Of a DNA stretch of 64,000 nt, positions 51,627-61,141 are shown in pieces (within the stretch, counting starts at the first letter, position 1; the number at the start of each line of letters is the position of its first letter). The stretch lies in NCBI RefSeq assembly GCF_023566315.1, contig NZ_JAKNSU010000003.1; one strand, written 5' to 3'. The DNA comes from Edwardiiplasma whartonense. Lineage in GTDB: Bacteria; Bacillota_I; Bacilli_A; Mycoplasmatales; Mycoplasmataceae. A program made the position numbers and the translations under genes. A model generated the notes under the pieces. It was not told the origin of the DNA and did not search any database. It saw nothing but the letters and a program-made list of their open reading frames with translations.

Positions 51627-52289
51627 ATGCGTTTAAGAAATAAAAACTGAACAAAAGATTATTTATTAAATCACCCTCAGCATTTAATTCCTGTGTCAAA
51701 CGACCAGTTGAAAGTAGGAGATTTTTTTGCTAATCACAACCAATTTTATGCTTTAGAAATTGGTTGTGGTAAGGGTGATTTTTTGATTGCTCAATCTTTA
51801 ATTCATCCCGACTGAAACTTGGTTGGTTTGGAAAAAGAAAGTACGGTGGTTGGGGTTGCTTTAAAAAAAGCTTTAATTACAAAGCACGAACAACTTGATA
51901 ATTTAAAGTTTATGAATGGATTTGCAGAAAAACTTCAACAAGTTTTTCTGCCTAACTCTTTTGATTGTCTTTTCTTAAATTTTTCTGATCCTTGACCAAA
52001 AGCAAAACACTATAAAAAACGGTTAACTTATCAAACATTTCTTGATGACTATTTTAAGATTTTAAAACCATCAGGAAAAGTTGAGTTAAAAACTGATAAC
52101 GACCAACTTTATCAGTTTAGTTTAGAACAAATAACTGCACATCCGCAATGGAGAATTGTTTATCAAACTACTGATTTGTATGCTGATGTTAACCAGTTAA
52201 AAACTAATGTTCCTACTGAATATGAGAAGAAGTTTCATGCTCAAGGAAAAACGATTAAGAAAATCATTTTCCAACCCCACTCACTATAA
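51627..52289 (+). CDS. trmB: tRNA (guanine-N7)-methyltransferase
   Basis: Makes m7G46 in tRNA variable loops. The 220-residue protein has the SAM-binding ALEIGCGKGDFLIAQS (about 50-65), the catalytic NFSDPWPKAKHYKKRL block (about 113-128) and TNVPTEYEKKFHAQGKTIKKI near the C-terminus. TGA at three positions is Trp, including the conserved Trp of DPWPK. ATG 51627 follows AGAGAGAG. Confidence 0.95.
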
Positions 52290-52547
52290 AAATTTTTATT
52301 GCAAAAAACCAAGAGTTAAAAAGGATCCAAGGCTTCTACTGAAGCCTTGCCAGTCTATTTTGGTGTAAAATAGACTGTCCCAAATTAAAACAGGGAAAAT
52401 AATTTTTAGTTAATTTTTTTTGTGCTGTGGAAAAATAATTATCACCTTGATAGATAGGGGCTTATTTACAAAGGTAATAATTCCAGAATGACAAACTTTG
52501 TTTTTTACTGTTTTTTTTAAAAACAATTAAGGTTATTATTATTTACA
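52290..52547 (+). other. Structured intergenic region with three strong hairpins
   Basis: No gene is visible between trmB and the riboswitch. Three hairpins follow one another: a perfect 9-bp stem (52328-52336 with 52341-52349, TACT loop), a perfect 10-bp stem (52352-52361 with 52367-52376), and a 12-base inverted repeat with one mismatch (52437-52448 with 52471-52482). The first is not followed by a T-run, so a simple terminator does not explain it. A TAAAAT at 52548-52553 is the likely -10 of the riboswitch transcript. Confidence 0.55.
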
Positions 52548-52564
52548 TAAAATTGAATATCAAA

Positions 52565-52690
52565 TTCTTATATAGGGTAACACAATGGGTTACTGACTCC
52601 ACCCCTACCAAAAATCAGGGACTATAAGAACATACTCTAGGTATGTTTAATGAGGATTATTACTTTTGATAATAAATAATCCTCTTTTTT
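52565..52690 (+). promoter_or_regulatory. Purine-class riboswitch, predicted 2'-deoxyguanosine type, with terminator
   Basis: The aptamer spans 52565-52630. P1 pairs 52565-52572 with 52623-52630 (8 bp). P2 is 52576-52581 with 52589-52594, and L2 ACAATGG ends in the kissing GG. P3 is short, with CC in its loop. J3/1 is GACTAT, so position 74 is C (52622), as for guanine ligands. J2/3 reads GACTCCACC: the universal U47 is A and U51 is C (52600). As I recall, these same two changes occur in the Mesoplasma florum 2'-dG-I aptamer, whose P2/L2 is also close. A hairpin (52630-52647) and an intrinsic terminator (52652-52661 with 52675-52684, then six T) precede the lipoprotein gene, consistent with ligand-induced termination. 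Confidence 0.85.
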
Positions 52691-52753
52691 ATGGGTCTGC
52701 TGATTGAGAATACGTGTTTTCTTTTTTAAAACATACCTGAAGGAGGGTGAATA

Positions 52754-54160
52754 ATGAAAAAAATCCTGCCTTTATTAGGGGGTCTTGTAATTACTAGTAT
52801 TGCCTCTACAAGCGTTGTTTCTTGTATTGCTCCCCGATATGCTGTGGGTAGTCCGGGACAAAGGGTGGTAGTTTCCACCAGTGGTCGGATTAACGATCAT
52901 TCTTTCAATCAAGATGCTTATATTGGCATGAAAAACTTTGTTAAATCAGAATACGGATTGGATGGTCAGAACAATTATGTTGAAGCTGCTGATACCTCAA
53001 GCACTTCGGTGGTTTCTGCCTATCGTTTAGCAAAACTTAAAAGGGCTGATGCTGTTATTTTACCAGGATTTAATCACATAACTACAATTGCTGCAGCAGC
53101 AAAGCTTTTTGGTGAAAAAACTATTGTTTTAGTTGATGGAACACCAGGAAGTACTGACAAACTTTATGATCATGTTATTAGTGTTTTATTTAATTCTCAA
53201 CTAGGAGGGGTGCAAGCGGCTTTTGATGCTGCGTATTGAGCAACTACTAAGGTTAGGGATGCCCAAGGCAATGAAACAGAAAAAATGCAAGGTGATGCGA
53301 GTGGGGATGGAAAAATTACCTTTGGTACTTTTGCTGGAGCTTCAAATAAATATGGAGTTGATAACTACATGTGAGGCTTGTTATTAGGAATGGATCTATT
53401 CAATAAGTGATATGGTGAAACTCGTGGTTATGTTCGTCTTGCAAACACTGATGATTATAAAATTGAATCAGTAAAAGTGACCAACACCAGTAGTTACGAC
53501 TGGTGAACTAATAATTTTGATTTAGGAGGAGCTACCAAATCAGGGATTGTTTCTAAGCTAGTTGATGATCGCAAGGCTGATATCATTTTTCCTGTGGCTG
53601 GACCTCAAATTGAAGATGTTTTAAATTATCATCCTCGTAGTAGTAGTTATAAAGGTTTACCTTATGTTATTGGAATTGATGTTGATCAAGCTGAAATTTT
53701 TAATGGTTCTGCTTATCACGGGCGCTTTATTACTAGTGCAATTAAAAATGTTCATAGTGCCACAAAAATTGCTTTACAACACGCTCAATCGTTAGTAAAT
53801 AAAAAAGTTGATGGAAGTTATGCTGCCAAAACAAGTGCTGATGAAGTGTGGGATGGTACCACTCCTGGACGTTATAAAAACTGATCAGTTGACCTTTTGG
53901 ATGATGGTAGTGGTAAGTACAAAATCAGCAAGCATTATTTACGCTTGTTTGATGGAGAAAATGGTGATAACCCTGATGAAGCAGGATCACTACCAGTTGA
54001 TGCAAGTGATGTGCTAATTAATTTTGTTAATAACGCGTTTGCTGATTTAGGAACTACAGCAATTGATTATTTGAACGGAAAAATTATTACTAAGTTAGCT
54101 CAAGAGATTATCGATAAAGCTAGAAACGAAGAATTTAGACTAATTTATGATGAAAAATAA
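52754..54160 (+). CDS. BMP-family nucleoside-binding lipoprotein 1
   Basis: Substrate-binding lipoprotein of a nucleoside ABC transporter (Med/BMP/PnrA family). The 468-residue precursor has a signal peptide (1-23) and lipobox SVVSC with Cys24. Family signatures are RINDHSFNQDAYIGMKNF, a VILPGFNHITT-type segment, GDGKITFGTFAG, and PYVIGIDVDQAEIF near residue 305. The extended C-terminus (about 350-468) with DDGSGKYKISKH is also in the paralogue downstream. AAGGAGGGTG gives a strong start. The 2'-dG-type riboswitch upstream suggests the ligand includes deoxyguanosine or related purine nucleosides (inference). At least five TGA are Trp. Confidence 0.92.
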
Positions 54161-54183
54161 TTTAGTCATAAATTAAAACCTCA

Positions 54184-54192
54184 TGTTAAAAT
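54184..54192 (+). promoter_or_regulatory. Extended -10 promoter for the second riboswitch
   Basis: TGTTAAAAT, identical to the extended -10 before rplK, places the transcript start near 54199, a few bases before the aptamer. Confidence 0.5.
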
Positions 54193-54211
54193 TAAATATA
54201 TAAAATAAAGG

Positions 54212-54307
54212 AAATTCTTATATAAGATATCAGAACGGGATATTGTTTCTACCTCTAACCTATTAGAGGCTATGAGAATTTAGTAGTTAAAAATAACTTC
54301 TGATTCT
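54212..54307 (+). promoter_or_regulatory. Second purine riboswitch, guanine-type core
   Basis: The aptamer spans 54212-54281. P1 pairs 54212-54222 with 54271-54281; P2 is 54226-54231 with 54239-54244; L2 is AGAACGG and L3 begins CC, allowing the G37/G38 loop-loop pairs. J2/3 is GTTTCTACC, so U47 and U51 are canonical, unlike the riboswitch 1.65 kb upstream. J3/1 is GGCTAT: C74 (54270) indicates a guanine-type ligand, while A73 is replaced by G. Downstream sequence 54276-54290 can pair with about 54294-54307 and would compete with the P1 3' arm, but no T-run follows, so control may be translational or act by another route. Confidence 0.8.
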
Positions 54308-54356
54308 TATCTGAAACATTCCACTTTTGTTTGAATCTTGGCAAGAGGGAAATGGT

Positions 54357-55712
54357 GTGAAAAAAACTTTAGGCATTTTGTCATCAATTGGTGTGATTGG
54401 CATTAGTACTACAAGTGTAATTGGATGTATTGCTCCTAAATATGCTAGTGGTGTTGAGGGCCAACGAGTGGTTTTAGTTACTGAAAGTGGTAAAGTCGAC
54501 GATCACGCTTTCAATGAAGACGCTTACAAAGGAATGAATACCTATTTAATGAACAATTATAACCTGATTGGGAAAAATAATTATGTTGAGTCAGTCGACG
54601 CTTCTTACACTTCCCTGGTTTCAGGTTACCGTTTAGCAAAACTTAAAAAAGCTGATGCGTTGGTTTTGTCAGGATTTGCTCATATCCCTACTTTAAGTGA
54701 AGCTACCAGGTTGTTTAAAAATCAATCTGTAATTCTGATTGATGGAAAAGCAGACTATGATAATCCTGAATATCAAAATGTGATTAGTATTGTTTTTAAT
54801 TCCCAAATTGCAAGTATGCAAGCAGTTTTTGATGCTGCTTATTGAGCAACTACCAAGGTTAAGGATGCTCAAGGCAATGAAACAGAAAAAATGCAAGGTT
54901 ATGTTAATGGGGATGGAAAAATTACTTTTGGTACTTTTGGAGGAACCTCGTTTAAGTATGCAGTAGATAACTATATGTGGGGGGCATTCTTGGGAGTTGA
55001 ACTTTTCAATCAGTATTATGCCACTACCTCTGAATCATACCGAAAAATTTATTTAGCCAATACTTCCACTCATCAAGTGGGTGATTTGAAAATTACTTCT
55101 TCATCCGATGCTGCTTATTACAGCGGTAATTTTCAATTAGGAGGGGCTACTAAATCAGGTATTGTTGATAAGTTAATTGGTCAAGAAAAATCAGACTTAA
55201 TTTTTCCGATTGCTGGGCCTCAAATTCAAGATGTTTTAAACTATATTCCTCGTGGGTTTAATGGTCGACCTTACATTATTGGGGTGGATGGAGATCAAGC
55301 GACTGCTTATGATAGTGATGCTGTTCACGGACGTTTTATTACTAGTGCAATTAAAAATATTAGTAGTGCCACACAAGCTGCCTTACAACATTCTTCTTCT
55401 TTAAAAGATAGGAGCGGGAATGCTTGAACTGACGTGTGGGATGGTCTTTCTCCAACTCCAGCTTTGAATTGGTCCGTGGATTTGGTTGATGATGGTAGTG
55501 GTAAATATCAACTTAAAACCCATAAGTTATCCCTATATGATGAAGAAAAACAAGACGATGCACCAGATGCTACCAATGTCTTAATTAATTACGTCAATGC
55601 TGCTTTTGAAAAAACCAGCATGGAGATTAGTAGTTATATGGACGGGGCTTTAATTCAGAAGATTGCTGAGGAAATTGTTGAAAAAAAGTTAATCGCGGTG
55701 AAATTAAGTTAG
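54357..55712 (+). CDS. BMP-family nucleoside-binding lipoprotein 2
   Basis: Paralogue of the preceding gene, 451 residues, same family and domain order: signal peptide with lipobox SVIGC (Cys24), KVDDHAFNEDAYKGMNTY, VILIDGKADYDNPEY, GDGKITFGTFGGTS and PYIIGVDGDQATAY. It lacks about 17 residues of the first protein near the C-terminus. GTG 54357 fits AAGAGGGAA at 54343-54351; an upstream in-frame extension has no signal-peptide logic. A different riboswitch governs it, so the two binding proteins may serve different purines. A short segment is almost identical in DNA to its neighbour. Confidence 0.92.
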
Positions 55713-55755
55713 TCAATGATAATTAATGACTCTGAGCAAAGAAAGGAAAAAAACA

Positions 55756-57312
55756 ATGAGTGAATATGCTGTAGAAATGCTTGATATTACCAAAACGTTT
55801 AACAACGGAATGATTGTTGCAAATGATCATTTAACTTTAAGGGTAAAAAAGAATGACATTCATGCTTTGGTTGGTGAAAACGGGGCTGGTAAATCAACGT
55901 TGATGAGTATTTTATTTGGGATGTACCAACCAGATAGTGGTGAAATTAAAATTAATGGTGAACCAGTAATTATTACTGATCCGATTAAAGCGAATCAATA
56001 CAAAATTGGGATGGTTCACCAACACTTTAAGTTAGTGCAGGTGATGAAGGTGTGAGAAAACATCGCGCTGGGAGTAGAAGAAACTAGTTTAAAAATCTTT
56101 ACCAACCAAGCGAAGATTAAGCACCAAATTACTAACATTATGGATCAATATGGTTTACACGTTGACTTGAACGCTAAGATTGAAGATATTTCTGTGGGGA
56201 TGCAACAACGTGTAGAGATTTTAAAGATTCTTTATCGTAATGCTGATATTTTGGTCTTTGATGAACCAACAGCAGTGCTAACTCCTCAAGAAATCGATAA
56301 TTTATTAATGATTATGAAGAACTTACAAGCTAAAGGGAAGACGATTATTTTTATTACTCACAAACTTGAAGAGATTAAAAAGGTTGCTACGAAAGCGACA
56401 GTTATTCGTCTTGGTAAAAACGTCCGAGAATTTGATGTTAAAGAGATCAAAGGGAACGTGCTTGGTGAAGCTATGGTAGGAAGAAAACTTGTTAAAGTTA
56501 AAAACAAAGATCATACTCATGGCAAGAAAAAAGTTTTTGAAGTAATTAATTTAACTGTCAAAAAGGAAAGCGATCACCGTTTAAATGCTGTAGAGAACTT
56601 AAGTTTAACAATTCATGAAGGAGAAATTCTTGCAGTTGCAGGAGTAGAAGGAAACGGACAAAAAGAACTAATTGAAGCTGTTACTGGTTTACTTAAACCA
56701 TCAAGTGGAGGAATTGTCTTTAAAGGGGTTAATATCAATAACACTTCGATTAAGAAGCGTTATGAAATGGGAATGAGTCATATTCCTGAAGACCGCCATA
56801 AGTACGGAATGATCATGGATTTTAACGTTTTAGACAATATTGTCTTACAAAGTATTGATAAAAAACCGTTCACAACTTTGAAAATGATTAATCAAAACGA
56901 AGTGGAAAAATATGGTGAACAAATTATTCACCAGTATGATGTGCGCGGTAGTCGCAACGGAAAAGCATTATCACGAAGTCTGTCAGGAGGGAACCAACAA
57001 AAGTTTGTGGTTGGAAGAGAAATTAATCGGGCTCATGACTTACTAGTAGTGGTTCAACCAACTCGTGGATTAGATATTGGCGCAATTGAATATATCCACA
57101 GTCAAATCTTAGCAGAAAAAGCGCAGAATAAAGCGGTGTTACTAGTATCTTATGAACTTAGTGAAGTCATGAGTTTAGCTGATAACATTGCAGTGATTAA
57201 TGATGGTCGGATTATTAAAACTTTGAGTGCTAATAAAGTTAAACGAGCAGAGATTGGGGCATTAATGGGTGGTAGCACCTTAACTCAGAAAGGGGTTAAT
57301 CTTCATGAATAA
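55756..57312 (+). CDS. Nucleoside ABC transporter ATP-binding protein (two ABC domains)
   Basis: The 518-residue protein has two fused ATPase domains. The first has GENGAGKST (40-48), a signature near DISVGMQQRVEILK and Walker B DILVFDEPTAVLTP. The second has a degenerate Walker A (VEGNGQKEL), SGGNQQKFVVGRE signature and VVQPTRGLDIGAIE. This asymmetric pattern (second Walker A lacking GK(S/T)) is normal for the RbsA/NupA-type carbohydrate and nucleoside subfamily CUT2. It follows the second lipoprotein by 43 bases and overlaps the permease by 8 bases, so the locus is a single transport system. Confidence 0.95.
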
Positions 57313-59950
57313 ATGAAATTTATTCAACTGAAAACTACAGCGAAAAACTCGTGATGTCTTTTCTTCTTATGAAACTCGTGAGAAGTTTAAATATATTAAG
57401 GGATCAGTTTTTGCAATTGTTTTAGGTTTAATTATTGCTGGGATTATTATTGCTGCTCAAAACGTCAATCCCTTTGTCTATTTAAGAGAATTATTTAATG
57501 TTTCTTTTAGTAGCTTATTTGTTGAACAAACATTCCAATGATTGGCAATTTATATTGTTGTTGGTTTAGCAGTTGGGCTTGGTTTCAAATCCGGGATCTT
57601 TAATATTGGGGTCTCTGGACAAATGTTGTTAGGAGCAGGAATCTCAATTATTTATTATCGTTTAGCAGTTGGTGATAATCACGCGATGCATGCTGGTGAT
57701 ATTATTGTTGTTTTCTTGATTTGTCTGTTTTCAGGAGCATTCTTAGCAGGAATTGCTGGTGCTCTAAAAGCTTTATTCAACATTCACGAAGTTGTAACTA
57801 CAATTATGTTGAACTGAACAATTTGATACTTGTTAAAATTCTTGTTTACCAAGTATCAAAGTTTGACTGGAGCTGGAATTAGTACGAGTGCTTCAATGCC
57901 TTCAGATCAACTAGCAATTAATGGCAGTTCAATCGCCATTCCTTTAATTATTGCCTTTATTTGTTTGGTTTTGGTTGCTTTCTTATTAACCAAAACTGTT
58001 TTTGGTTATAAATTAAAAGCGGTTGGTTCCTCACCAAATGCAGCAAAATATGCTGGGTTTAATGTCAAAGCCAAAATTGTTGAATCAATGTTGATTTCTG
58101 GGGGATTAGCAGGGATTGCTTCGTTTGTTAACGTGTTAACTTTAAATCCCAACATTTCCTTTACTGTGGACAATCTTCCTGCAATTGGTTATGATGCGAT
58201 TGCGATTTCTCTAGTAGCCTTTAATAATCCAATCGGAATCTTCTTCACTTCGTTTTTGTGAGGAATTTTACAATCAGGAGGAGCTGGAACTGCATCTTTA
58301 TTTAACATGTCGAACCAAACTTCAAGTTTAATCTTTGGAATTATTGTTTATTTTGCTGCCATTTCAGTGGTCTTTATTAATTATTATCCAATCTTGAAGT
58401 TGAAGATTAATTTAGCTAGTGTTTCTTCGCGTACGACTCGTGAACAAGTTCACAAGTTATGATCAGAACGTCAAAAGATTATTAAAATTCGTTGAAGTTT
58501 GCGTCCTGGTTTAGATGTGCAAAACTACACTCAAGCAATGAAAGAAGAAAAGCGTCTTTTAAAACTTAGTTATCAACAAGGGGTTGAAAAGATTTCTTAT
58601 CAAGAATACAAAAAACAAGTTCAAGCAATTAATCAGCAAATTCGTGCTTATGTTCGTGATTATAGAAAAAACCTAAGAGAAGTTGATAAAAAACTTGGTC
58701 AAGCAATTAAAACTGTGAAAAAAGATAACTACATTCAACGTTTGACCTTAGCAAAACAAGGGATTAAACGTCGCGAACGATTGTTATTAAGAATCAGCGA
58801 TCAAAACGCCTTGGGACATTTAGAAGAAGTTAAAGCAACTTATATCGGAATCCAAGACTACTTAAAACAAGAAGCGCACAACTATCATCACTGACTAAAA
58901 ACTCAATTAGAACCAATCAAAGCAGAATATCAACAAAAGGTTTATGAAATTGAAGCTTGATATGAAGGGAAAAGTGGAGATTTAACTCACTACTGAACTT
59001 GATTTAACTTATCAATTGAAACTAAGGGAGAAATCAAAAAACAAAAGATTAAGACCAAGAATAAAGTTGAATCGTTAAGAACTGATTATCGTTTGAATAA
59101 GAGCGCTATTCGTCGTGACAAAACATTAGGTGGGGCAGAAAAACAACAAGCACTTGCTAAGCTAAAAACAGCAATCACTGATCAAATTACAGCTTTAAAA
59201 GAAGCTGGTCAAGCAGTGATTGAACAACAACAAGCACTTGCGGTTAATGCAAAAACTAATTATCAAAAGGCTAAAAATAATGTTCAAGTTAAAGCAAAAC
59301 TTAAAACGATGCAAAAGAGTTATCTTCACAAGTTGGATAGTGCTAAAGAAACTTATCAAAAAAAGGTCGCTGCTCTTAAAGAAGCGAATGAAACTCGTCG
59401 TCACCAGTTTGATAAAACCACTAGTCAGGGTCAAATTGCAGCAATGCAAGGATTTGTTAGCACTTATGATAACTATAAAAATCAGTTAAAAAACCAACAA
59501 GTTTATTCAGGAATTTATTTAAATCAACTAGCAGAAAAAATTACTTTAATGTGAGTCGATTTACAAACAATCAATCACGATAGTTTCTTTACTGCTCAAG
59601 ATACTCGAGTTTCTTTCTATATTAAGAAGCGAATTTATCAATGATTAGCAAAAGAAGAAAAGTGAGTTGAAGAATCAAAGATTGCTTATCATAATCTGGA
59701 TGAAACTAGAGAAATTAAAGTGGACACAAAGCGAATCATGACCACTTATAAACAGAGTTTGGTGTTATTCAGTGAAGATTACAAAACTGAAAAACAACAA
59801 ATTATGAACAACAAAGATTTAAACCATCAAACCAAAGGTTTGATGCTAAATGAAAATGAACGAACTTATAGTGAACGTTTACAAACCTATATTTTAGATT
59901 TGGAAGCAAAAACCAGAAGCCGAAGTTTTCTTGAAAGTGAGGTGAAATAG
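57305..59950 (+). CDS. Nucleoside ABC transporter permease 1 with about 500-residue coiled-coil tail
   Basis: One uninterrupted frame of 881 residues under code 4. Residues about 1-375 are a BmpC/NupP-type permease with around 10 helices (VGLAVGLGFKSGIFNIGVSGQ, FNIHEVVTTIMLNW, GSSPNAAKYAGFN, GLAGIASFVN). From about 380 to 881 there is no membrane segment; the sequence is Lys/Gln/Glu/Ala-rich helical heptads such as KQQALAKLKTAITDQITALKE, predicted cytoplasmic coiled coil. Usual family length is about 350-400. No start signal or stop separates the parts. The tail may scaffold the ATPase or link to cytoskeletal structures (speculation). Twelve or more TGA are Trp. Confidence 0.9.
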
Positions 59951-59953
59951 CTA

Positions 59954-60874
59954 ATGTTATCTTTTTTAGATTATGCTTTTGCTTTGTGTGCAATTTTATT
60001 ATTAGCAGCACTTTCTGGATATGTCAGTGAACGAAGTGGAGTTGTTAACATCGGTATCGAAGGAATGATGAGTATTGGGGCATTAGTCGTAGCAATGATT
60101 GGCTCAGCGGTGAACAAAAGTTCCACTCACAACCTAGATCAACTTTGAGTCGTCTTGGTGGGAGGAATTGTTGCTGCTGTGTTTGCCCTCTTCCACGGGT
60201 TTGCCTCAATTACTTTAAAAGCCAATCAGGTAATTTCAGGAACAGCAATTAATATTCTGGCTGCAGGAATCGCATTATTCTTTGCTACTTCAGGATTTTT
60301 TGGTTCAAGTGCCACAGATATTTCTACTAACTTTCATTCTTTATATGTTGATGCCAATCATGTTCTTCCAGTTTGATTATTAATCGGTCTAGGAATTGCG
60401 GTGTTATTACTAGTTTTCTTTACTTTCACTAAGTTTGGAATGCGCTATAAAATGGTTGGAGAAAATCCTAATGCAGTTGATGCAGCAGGAATTTCAGTAA
60501 CTAAATATCGTTACCTTGCTGTCTTTTTATCTGGTTTCTTAGCTGGAATTGGTGGAGGAGTGATGATTTGCACCATTGTTGGAGGAGGAACTTTTGGAGG
60601 AACCACTTTTGGTTTTGGGTTCTTAGGACTAGCGATTCTAATCTTTGGTCAATGAAATATTCTTTATATTACCATTGGGGTTGTTGCTTTTGGGTTCTTA
60701 TACACTTTAGGAAACCAATTAGGGACTTTAACTACTAATATATCAATTAAGAATAATGCAGGAATCTTTAGAATTATTCCCTTTGTCTTAACAATTGTTG
60801 TCATGGTGATCTTTTCGAAGTGATCACACGCTCCAGCAGCGAACGGGCAGCCTTTTGATAAGGCCCTGCGGTAG
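59954..60874 (+). CDS. Nucleoside ABC transporter permease 2
   Basis: Partner permease of 306 residues and normal length, with 8-9 helices. Family stretches are SGYVSERSGVVNIGIEGMMSIGALV, LKANQVISGTAINILAAGIALF, MVGENPNAVDAAGISVTKYRYLAVFLSGFLAGIGGG and FGFGFLGLAILIFGQW. It starts three bases after the fused permease, so the operon reads lipoprotein 2, ATPase, permease 1, permease 2, and ends in a strong terminator. Together they would import purine nucleosides for salvage. Confidence 0.94.
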
Positions 60875-60886
60875 TTAAATTAGTTT

Positions 60887-60915
60887 AAAAGCACTCAAAT
60901 GAGTGCTTTTTATTT
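60887..60915 (+). terminator. Intrinsic terminator after the nucleoside transporter operon
   Basis: Perfect 11-bp stem (60887-60897 with 60900-60910), two-base loop, T-rich end. Confidence 0.9.
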
Positions 60916-60958
60916 GGATGAATTTTAGTCAAGGTCTGGAATTGTTAGTTAAGAATGA

Positions 60959-61096
60959 GATAATAAAAACTGTCAAAAGTTCTTAACAAAAAAAGGTTAA
61001 TAACACCATGATTGATGATTTATTAATTAAGGAAAAGTTGAAATAATCAGCCCTAAAACAAAACTTAGCAAAAGACCATTTTTTGGTCTTTTATTT
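60959..61096 (+). ncRNA. Possible short independent transcript (small RNA or 12-residue peptide)
   Basis: GATAAT at 60959-60964 could be a -10. About 100 bases later an intrinsic terminator occurs (61070-61077 with 61085-61092, loop of seven). Between them is a mini-frame MIDDLLIKEKLK (61008-61046) preceded by AAAAGG with good spacing. The 267-base gap 60875-61141 contains nothing else recognisable. The promoter is weak, so this is only a candidate. Confidence 0.3.
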
Positions 61097-61141
61097 TTTG
61101 TAAAATAAGAAATGAATAAATAGGGAATGGTGATTATAAAA

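Noticed and set aside
52328..52349. First hairpin after trmB as a simple terminator.
   Set aside because: The stem is followed by CCAGTC, not a T-run; listed instead with the structured region.
53221..54943. The repeat between the lipoprotein genes as a mobile element or CRISPR-like repeat.
   Set aside because: It is a single coding match in frame between paralogues, without spacers, inverted ends or target duplications.
59220..59489. Basic open frame inside the permease coiled-coil tail.
   Set aside because: Lys/Leu-rich shadow of the Gln/Lys-rich heptads in the main frame, with no ribosome-binding site.
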